A stretch of 64,000 nt of DNA. It comes from Solibacillus sp. FSL K6-1523. GTDB taxonomy: Bacteria; Bacillota; Bacilli; Bacillales_A; Planococcaceae. The position numbers and the translations under genes were made by a program. Positions 58,737 through 64,000 of this stretch are shown here, piece by piece. Under the pieces are notes generated by a model. The model was not told the DNA's origin. It searched no databases and saw only the letters and a list, made by a program, of their open reading frames with translations. The stretch spans positions 732,001-796,000 of the forward strand of contig NZ_JBBOSU010000001.1 of NCBI RefSeq assembly GCF_038005225.1, in the 5' to 3' direction. Within the stretch, counting starts at the first letter, position 1. Each line of letters opens with the position of its first letter.

Positions 58737-59867
58737 ATGCTTGTCGCATTAACGGAACAACAACAACTGTTTCAATTAAATAGATCGACACCTCAAGAAC
58801 AATTACAAGCATTAAAGAAAACGGCTCAATTTTATTGCCCGCAATGTAAAGCGTTGCTCATCTTAAAAATTGGACAAATTAAAATCCCCCATTTTGCGCA
58901 TGTTAAGAAAAGTGACTGTGACGCGTTATTTTCAGAAGGGGAATCCTATGCCCACTTATTAGGGAAGCAACATTTACAGGAACTCTTTCAACAACTGCAA
59001 TTGCAACCTGTACTAGAACCGTACTTACCCGCTATACAACAACGACCAGATTTACTAATTACAAAAGGAACACAAAAATATGCGATTGAATTTCAATGTA
59101 GTCGCCTTTCCCCACAAAAATACCAAAAGCGTACAGAAGGTTATAAAGACATTCAAATTATGCCCATGTGGATTATTCAAACTCCTAATGAACAATTTAA
59201 ATCTCGAGGCTTAACGAAGCTTTCGATTAATCATACGAATGCCCAATATATTCAAATGTATAAAAATCAGAAATATTTACTAAGCTATGATGTACATAGT
59301 CGTACATTTTATTATATAAGTAATTTACTACCGATTCATGGTCAGCAATACTTTGGCTATATTCAATCCATTCCTCTGATGAAGCAACTATTCCCGTTTT
59401 TTGTTCCTAAAAAGATAACTGAAAATCAATTTAAAGGAATGCTTACAAGGTTTTTGGCCTATCGATTTCAATATTTACATGCCAGACTTCTTCTCAGTAG
59501 AAGAGGGGTTAATGATACTTTGTTGCGTGCGATTTATGAACTAAAGTTAACCGTATCGAAGCTGCCGAATTTTATTGGAATTCCACTGTCAAACAATGAG
59601 CAATCCGACATTTTTTGTGTAGAATGGCAACTCCAACTTTTTTACTTTATGGAACGGCATCAATTAACACCGCAAACCTTTCATTTAAAAGCGATACCAT
59701 ACTTTTTAGAGTGGTCGAAAATGTTAGAAAACGATGATTTGCTAAGGGCGGTAACGCAATATTTAATGGTATTAAGAAAGCTGGAAATTGAAACGATTCA
59801 TGGTGAAGTACCATCGGAACAACTATTTTCCGTCCTGTACGAGGAATTATTTGCAATACCTGCTTAA
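58737..59867 (+). CDS. coiA: Competence protein CoiA
   Basis: 376 residues. The N-terminal zinc-finger-like region has FYCPQCKALLILKIG followed by HFAHVKKSDC, and the nuclease-like core has RPDLLIT and KYAIEFQCSRLSPQKYQKRT, typical of CoiA (YjbF). CoiA acts during transformation in processing or recombining the incoming strand. AAGGGGGTGG precedes the ATG. Order mecA-coiA-pepF matches B. subtilis. Confidence 0.92.
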   Translation: MLVALTEQQQLFQLNRSTPQEQLQALKKTAQFYCPQCKALLILKIGQIKIPHFAHVKKSDCDALFSEGESYAHLLGKQHLQELFQQLQLQPVLEPYLPAIQQRPDLLITKGTQKYAIEFQCSRLSPQKYQKRTEGYKDIQIMPMWIIQTPNEQFKSRGLTKLSINHTNAQYIQMYKNQKYLLSYDVHSRTFYYISNLLPIHGQQYFGYIQSIPLMKQLFPFFVPKKITENQFKGMLTRFLAYRFQYLHARLLLSRRGVNDTLLRAIYELKLTVSKLPNFIGIPLSNNEQSDIFCVEWQLQLFYFMERHQLTPQTFHLKAIPYFLEWSKMLENDDLLRAVTQYLMVLRKLEIETIHGEVPSEQLFSVLYEELFAIPA

Positions 59868-59929
59868 AATTGCTTAAAATAGATTTATAATTTTGAATAT
59901 CGCTATAATAAGGATGGGGGAAATACCGA

Positions 59930-61738
59930 ATGTCTAAAAAAGTATTAACACGTGACGAAGTACCTGAGCATTTAACGTGGGATTTATCTACGATATTTGC
60001 GACAGATGATGCTTGGGAAGTGGAATTAAAAGAAGTAGAAAAATTATCAGAGCAAGCCGCCAATTTTAAAGGAAAAGTAGCTGACAGCGCTGAAAGTTTA
60101 TACAATACGTTGCAGTTTAGTAATCAATTAATGGAGCGTCTGCACAAATTATATGTGTATTCACATTTGAAACACGATCAAGATACAACAAACAGTAAAT
60201 ACCAAGATTTAGACGGTCGTATTCGTTCATCAGCAGCAAAAATGGGTGCGACATGGTCATTTATTACACCGGAAATTTTAGCGTTAGATGAAGCGACATT
60301 GGATAGCTATGTAGCGAGCTATGAGCCACTGGAACTGTATAAACAAAGCTTAAAAGAATTAAATTTAGGGCGCCCACATGTATTATCTGCTGAAAAAGAA
60401 GAATTACTAGCACAGCTATCCGAAGTGTCTTCTGCATCAGGTAATACATTTAGCGCATTAAATAACGCTGATTTAGAATTCCCGATCATTAAAAATGAGG
60501 ACGGGGAAGATGTTCAATTAACGCACGGCAACTATATCACGATGTTAGAAAGTGATAATCGTGATGTACGAGAAGCGGCATTTAAGGCAATGTATCAAGT
60601 GTATGGTCAATTTAAAAATACATTTGCCACTACGTTGTCTGGCAATGTCAAAGCGCATAATGCGGATGCAAAAATTCGCAATTACGAATCCGCACGCCAT
60701 GCTGCATTAAGTAATAACTTTATTCCGGAAAAAGTATACGATCAATTAATTTCGACGATTCATGACTTCTTACCAGTAGTGCATCGTTACATTTCATTGC
60801 GCAAAAAAGTATTAGGTGTGGATGAGCTGCATATGTACGATTTATTTACACCACTTGTAAAAGAAGTGAAAATGGAAGTAACGTATGATGAAGCGAAAAA
60901 GATGATGGTAGACAGCTTTGCGCCACTAGGTAAAGAGTATCAAGCCAGCGTTCAAAAAGGCTTAGATTCTCGCTGGGTAGACGTGTTAGAAAACAAAGGG
61001 AAGCGCAGTGGTGCATATTCATCTGGTACATTTGGAACGAATCCATATGTGTTAATGAACTGGCAAAACAACGTCAACAACTTGTATACGTTAGCACATG
61101 AGTTTGGCCACAGTATGCATAGTTTCTATTCACGGGCGAATCAACCGTATCCATACGCAGACTATTCCATTTTCGTTGCAGAAGTAGCTTCAACATGCAA
61201 TGAAGAATTATTATTTGATTATTTAATGAAAACTTTAGATGATGACAAACAAAAAATTTACTTATTAAATCAATGGTTAGATGGATTCCGTGGTACCGTT
61301 TTCCGCCAAACAATGTTCGCTGAGTTCGAGCATAAGGTTCATGAAATGGATCGTAATGGTGAGGCGTTAACAGCGGAAAAGTTAACGGAGATTTATTACA
61401 ACTTAAACAAACAGTATTTCGGTGATGATATAACAGTGGATGAAGAAATTGGCTTAGAATGGGCGAGAATTCCGCACTTCTACTATAACTATTATGTTTA
61501 CCAATATGCAACGGGGCAATCAGCTGCAACAGCATTAAGCAAGCAAATCTTAGAAGAAGGGCAGCCAGCAGTAGACCGTTATATTAACAACTTCTTAAAA
61601 GCAGGTTGCTCAGACTTCCCAATTGAAGTATTAAAAGCTGCTGGTGTTGATATGGAATCACCTGAACCGATTGCACTCGCATGTAAAGTATTTGAAGAGA
61701 AATTAACAGAACTAGAAAAGTTATTGTTGAATAATTAA
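59930..61738 (+). CDS. pepF: Oligoendopeptidase F
   Basis: A 602-residue M3-family zinc peptidase that degrades oligopeptides. The HEFGH zinc motif lies in YTLAHEFGHSMHSF with the third ligand in YSIFVAEVASTCNE. The N-terminal helical domain (DEVPEHLTWDLSTIF) is typical. GGGGGAAA precedes the ATG. In B. subtilis PepF (YjbG) overexpression inhibits sporulation, probably through Phr peptides. It is followed by a terminator and the RoxS RNA. Confidence 0.96.
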   Translation: MSKKVLTRDEVPEHLTWDLSTIFATDDAWEVELKEVEKLSEQAANFKGKVADSAESLYNTLQFSNQLMERLHKLYVYSHLKHDQDTTNSKYQDLDGRIRSSAAKMGATWSFITPEILALDEATLDSYVASYEPLELYKQSLKELNLGRPHVLSAEKEELLAQLSEVSSASGNTFSALNNADLEFPIIKNEDGEDVQLTHGNYITMLESDNRDVREAAFKAMYQVYGQFKNTFATTLSGNVKAHNADAKIRNYESARHAALSNNFIPEKVYDQLISTIHDFLPVVHRYISLRKKVLGVDELHMYDLFTPLVKEVKMEVTYDEAKKMMVDSFAPLGKEYQASVQKGLDSRWVDVLENKGKRSGAYSSGTFGTNPYVLMNWQNNVNNLYTLAHEFGHSMHSFYSRANQPYPYADYSIFVAEVASTCNEELLFDYLMKTLDDDKQKIYLLNQWLDGFRGTVFRQTMFAEFEHKVHEMDRNGEALTAEKLTEIYYNLNKQYFGDDITVDEEIGLEWARIPHFYYNYYVYQYATGQSAATALSKQILEEGQPAVDRYINNFLKAGCSDFPIEVLKAAGVDMESPEPIALACKVFEEKLTELEKLLLNN

Positions 61739-61744
61739 ATCGGA

Positions 61745-61783
61745 AGAAAACACACTGAAATCTCAGTGTGTTTTCTCCTTTGT
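61745..61783 (+). terminator. pepF terminator
   Basis: AGAAAACACACTGA pairs perfectly with TCAGTGTGTTTTCT around AATC, with a modest T-run after. Confidence 0.88.
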
Positions 61784-61820
61784 GAGGAGAAATTCTATTT
61801 AAAAACCAAAAATGCTCAAT

Positions 61821-61849
61821 TACTATTTCACAAAGGATATGAAATAGTA
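61821..61849. repeat. Inverted repeat after pepF
   Basis: TACTATTTC and GAAATAGTA, perfect 9-base arms with an 11-base spacer and no T-run. Possible operator for the downstream RNA gene. Confidence 0.45.
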
Positions 61850-61952
61850 CAACACATTATATTTATATAGAAAAGTAGTGGTATCAAGGTTTCTTTGTGA
61901 TATTTTGAAGGGGGAACTTTGTCGAAAAGAGCATATGTGTCATACAAATAGG

Positions 61953-61966
61953 TGAAAACGCTTACT
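61953..61966 (+). promoter_or_regulatory. Possible cre (CcpA) site upstream of RoxS
   Basis: TGAAAACGCTTACT matches the consensus TGWAANCGNTNWCA except for the last base. It lies about 75 bases before the predicted RoxS start. Control by CcpA is an inference. Confidence 0.35.
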
Positions 61967-61985
61967 ATATGACGAATTTGTGAAA

Positions 61986-62002
61986 CAATGCAAGATGCAT
62001 TG
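61986..62002. promoter_or_regulatory. Palindrome upstream of RoxS
   Basis: CAATGCA-AGA-TGCATTG is a perfect 7-base palindrome just before the RoxS promoter region; a Rex-like half-site TTGTGAA overlaps its left side (61978-61984). Either could bind a redox regulator. Confidence 0.4.
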
Positions 62003-62037
62003 AAACAGTTATTATTCTATGATAAAGTAATATACGT

Positions 62038-62150
62038 GAAATAAATCACATAACAAACATACACCCCTTTGTTTGAACGTGAACATTTCTCCCATCCCCT
62101 TTGTGAAAAAGAGACACCCTATCGTCGAGGATAGTGGTGTCTCTTTTGTT
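62038..62150 (+). ncRNA. roxS: RoxS / RsaE small regulatory RNA
   Basis: The stretch AATCACATAACAAACATA followed by CACCCCTTTGTTTGAA and then TTTCTCCCATCCCCTTTGTG closely matches, from memory, the conserved body of RsaE (Staphylococcus) and RoxS (B. subtilis), including both C-rich seed regions that pair with Shine-Dalgarno sequences of TCA-cycle and redox gene mRNAs. It ends in a terminator (GAGACACC/GGTGTCTC, inner ATC/GAT, T4). In both genera the gene lies next to pepF/yjbH, as here. The exact 5' end is estimated. Confidence 0.9.
62111..62148 (+). terminator. RoxS terminator
   Basis: GAGACACC pairs with GGTGTCTC, with ATC/GAT inside, followed by TTTTGTTTTG. Confidence 0.9.
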
Positions 62151-62169
62151 TTGAAAAAATGAAAACATA

Positions 62170-62210
62170 TGAAAAAAACAGCTCCCCCCTATTAAAAGGA
62201 GTTAGCTGTT
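62170..62210 (-). terminator. Terminator of the yjbI-spxH operon
   Basis: On the minus strand AACAGCT pairs with AGCTGTT, with CTCC facing GGGG inside, followed by T7. It lies 110 bases after the spxH stop. Confidence 0.85.
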
Positions 62211-62320
62211 AGAATAAATAATTATATAAGAGCGGAACACATGGTTAACATCTTAACGCAAACTAGAAGTATAGCTGAAATAGGCGTAACTCTAAATAAA
62301 AACTTGGTGGAAATATTGCC

Positions 62321-63127
62321 TTATCTTGCACGCCACATTGTAATATCGTCTGTCATAAGGCGCTCTACTTTTTGTTGAAGCATGCGCTTTTTTAATTCGC
62401 GTTCTGCAGATGCTTCACTAATTGTATAAATTTCTGCAACTTCAGCTGTTGATAATGTGTTAAAACGGTCGAACAATTTTTCGAGTGGTGGGATAGGTTG
62501 ACGGATTAACTCTTCTCCGAGCAACTCCTGCAAAATATGCTCATAAACTTCATAAGTATAAGATCCACTCACTTTTAAACCTTCATCCTCAATACGTTCA
62601 TTGAAAAATACGATACTTGGAACTTCGTCAATTTCCATTTCATTTGTTAAGTGAAGATCGCATTGGAAAGAGCGAGCTGCTTCCTTTGAGCCGAAATCAG
62701 TAGTGAATTCATTCATGTCTAGATTCACTTCATGAGCAACTTCAAGTAATGTTGCATGCGAATGAATATTACGCGTATTTAATGCAGCGATTTCTTGTAC
62801 TTTGTTTAAATAGCGAAAGCCTGCTCGTTTACCTTGTAATTCAGCGGCTTTAATTGCGATAGATGGTAATGCTGGATGTGTAATATCCAATTCTGCTCCT
62901 GAAACACACCCTTTAATACGGTTACTAATACTATTTAATGATGTAAGCTCCGTACTGAGAATATATCGACATGTAAAGTAATGTTCATACTCGACCTGTA
63001 ATTTGCGTAATGTACCTTGCATTGCTAAGGCTTCTGGGCAAAGTGGGTCGATAAAAATATATAACTCTATTGGCTTATTACATGTAGAAGGTGCGATTGA
63101 TTGTTGTAACAGTTGGACATTATTCAC
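62321..63127 (-). CDS. spxH: Spx-degradation adaptor SpxH (YjbH)
   Basis: 268 residues of a DsbA-like thioredoxin fold: IELYIFIDPLCPEALAMQ near the N-terminus, a helical insert, then VPSIVFFNE (cis-Pro loop) and a C-terminal helical region. SpxH presents Spx to ClpXP. The motif reads CPEA, so the second Cys of a CxxC is absent here; the adaptor role does not need redox activity. GTG start overlaps the yjbI-like stop (GTGA), with GAGGAGGG upstream, so the two are coupled. Confidence 0.92.
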   Translation of the reverse strand: MNNVQLLQQSIAPSTCNKPIELYIFIDPLCPEALAMQGTLRKLQVEYEHYFTCRYILSTELTSLNSISNRIKGCVSGAELDITHPALPSIAIKAAELQGKRAGFRYLNKVQEIAALNTRNIHSHATLLEVAHEVNLDMNEFTTDFGSKEAARSFQCDLHLTNEMEIDEVPSIVFFNERIEDEGLKVSGSYTYEVYEHILQELLGEELIRQPIPPLEKLFDRFNTLSTAEVAEIYTISEASAERELKKRMLQQKVERLMTDDITMWRAR

Positions 63128-63522
63128 TCAAATCCCTCCTCATCATTCGGAGCGTTGACCATATGGTGAGCAGTTAATGCAAGGCGTTTGAAATAGACTT
63201 CGCGGAATTTACCGTCTAAGCCAACTTCATCCATTGCCTCAGCCATACATTCAAGCCATGCCTGTGCACGATCAGGTGTAATTTTAAAATGCATATGTCT
63301 AGCGCGCATCATTGGGTGACCATGTTCTTCTGTAAACAGATTAGGGCCTCCAAGATACTGCGTTTGAAATTGTATTTGTTTACGAATTGTTTCAGTTAAA
63401 TCTTCCGGAAAAATCGGAATAAGTAAAGGGTGCTTCGCCACTCGAGAGTAGAATGCGTTTAATAGTTCAGATAGCTTTTCAGCACCGAGTTCCTCGTAAG
63501 GAATCGTATAGTTTCGATTCAT
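63124..63522 (-). CDS. Group II truncated haemoglobin (YjbI-like)
   Basis: 132 residues: YTIPYEELGAEKLSELLNAF at the N-terminus, FPEDLTETIRKQIQFQTQYLGGP in the middle (abridged), HGHPMMRARHMHFKIT and YFKRLALTAHHMVN with the proximal His region. YjbI binds oxygen with high affinity and shows peroxidase-type activity. ATG 63522 follows AAAGGGG and gives the normal family length; the frame is open upstream to 63555. First gene of the yjbI-spxH operon, behind leader element copy D. Confidence 0.93.
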   Translation of the reverse strand: MNRNYTIPYEELGAEKLSELLNAFYSRVAKHPLLIPIFPEDLTETIRKQIQFQTQYLGGPNLFTEEHGHPMMRARHMHFKITPDRAQAWLECMAEAMDEVGLDGKFREVYFKRLALTAHHMVNAPNDEEGFE

Positions 63523-63590
63523 TAGTTTTACCCCTTTATGTCGTACTTCGACCATTGATCGAACAAACCATCCTTATGTAAAGGAAAATT

Positions 63591-63701
63591 CAATTACGCC
63601 TTGGCGTAATTGCGTCCAGATTTTTTTCGAGCTTGCTCGAAAAGCTCCCCTAAAAATCTGTGACATCCGCCGGAGGCTTTAATTTGCTACGGCAAATTAA
63701 A
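63591..63701 (-). repeat. Dispersed structured leader element, copy D (yjbI-spxH)
   Basis: On the minus strand: P1 TTTAATTTGC-CGTA-GCAAATTAAA (63678-63701), core CGGCGGATGTCAC, P2 CAGATTTTT...AAAAATCTG with inner TCGAGC/GCTCGA, GGACGC and a perfect P3 (63591-63612). It is co-oriented with the yjbI-like gene and 69 bases before its start codon. Confidence 0.85.
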
Positions 63702-63717
63702 TTTAGGCTATACAATT

Positions 63718-63746
63718 ATTCTAGCAACGTATTTCTGTTTTCTCAA
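63718..63746 (-). promoter_or_regulatory. Promoter of the yjbI-spxH operon
   Basis: On the minus strand TTGAGA, 17 bases, TAGAAT. The start would lie near 63711, about 10 bases before leader element copy D. Confidence 0.6.
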
Positions 63747-63781
63747 ATAAAGTGCCCTAATAAAATTTAAAGTTCGTTCTT

Positions 63782-64000
63782 TTAAGCTTTGAAATAGCCT
63801 AATACCTTTGTTACATAATTTTGTGTTTCTTTAAATGGCGGGATTCCACCGTACTTTTTAACGTTCCCAGGTCCAGCATTATAGGCTGCAAGTGCTGTAG
63901 AAATGTCATTGTCAAATTGATCGAGCATTTGACGTAAATATTTTGCGCCGCCCATAATATTTTGTGTAGGGTTTTGACGATCTGTTACGCCCAAATATTT
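63782..64000 (-). CDS. Lytic transglycosylase C-terminus (5' end outside window)
   Basis: The last 72 codons of an SLT-type lytic transglycosylase: [20 protein letters not shown], then [19 protein letters not shown] and [13 protein letters not shown], all hallmarks of the SLT domain that cleaves peptidoglycan glycan strands. It resembles YjbJ, which lies next to yjbI in B. subtilis. The frame continues past the right edge, so the catalytic Glu and any signal peptide are not visible. Confidence 0.9.
   Translation of the reverse strand, partial: KYLGVTDRQNPTQNIMGGAKYLRQMLDQFDNDISTALAAYNAGPGNVKKYGGIPPFKETQNYVTKVLGYFKA

Overview
The window is chromosomal DNA of a low-GC Gram-positive bacterium of the order Bacillales. 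Gene order follows Bacillus subtilis blocks (flaG-fliD-fliS-hpf-secA-prfB, uvrB-uvrA, ftsE-ftsX, addB-addA, yisK-yisL, yitU-yitV-yitW, fabH-fabF, trpS-spx-mecA-coiA-pepF-spxH-yjbI). An S-layer-homology giant surface protein and a DUF4097 protein next to uvrA suggest the Planococcaceae (Lysinibacillus/Solibacillus-like). The genus is an inference. I see no rRNA, tRNA, CRISPR array, intact insertion sequence or prophage.

Layout. Bases 1-9616 (minus) hold at least 3205 codons of one secreted giant protein: signal peptide, three SLH repeats, a Ca-binding-like Asp/Asn minisatellite linker, then some 28 beta-rich repeats running off the window. A sigma-D-like promoter precedes it, and a flagellar cap operon (flaG, fliD, fliT-like, fliS) diverges from it. 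Bases 12.6-13.9 kb are gene-poor and contain relics. A short ComK-like gene, a PilZ gene, hpf, secA, prfB (with the programmed +1 frameshift), comK and an IDEAL-domain gene follow. Next come the SOS-type uvrBA operon, a DUF4097 gene, the ftsEX/M23 hydrolase/thioredoxin-like/CtpB-like/MinJ-like wall and division block, addBA, and a mixed metabolic block. The right part carries fnr, an N-domain-less clpB behind a CtsR box, fabH-fabF behind a FapR operator, trpS behind a T-box, and a proteolysis/competence block: spx, mecA, coiA, pepF, the RoxS/RsaE small RNA, spxH and yjbI.

How parts work together. Competence is represented by comK, a ComK-like paralogue, mecA (the adaptor that degrades ComK), coiA and spx/spxH. 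FtsEX lies directly upstream of an M23 coiled-coil hydrolase that is probably its partner. fnr, RoxS, the truncated haemoglobin and spxH all point to redox and oxygen control.

Most notable. A dispersed leader element occurs four times in full and once in degenerate form, each time co-oriented and just upstream of the ribosome binding site of uvrB, yitW-like, clpB-like, yjbI-spxH and (degenerate) mecA. Stem sequences differ between copies while pairing is kept, and a GC-N4-GUC-AC ... G-GAC-GC internal motif is constant. In the four full copies the element begins within about 20 nt of a predicted transcription start. This looks like a structured 5'-leader RNA family. I cannot name it from memory.
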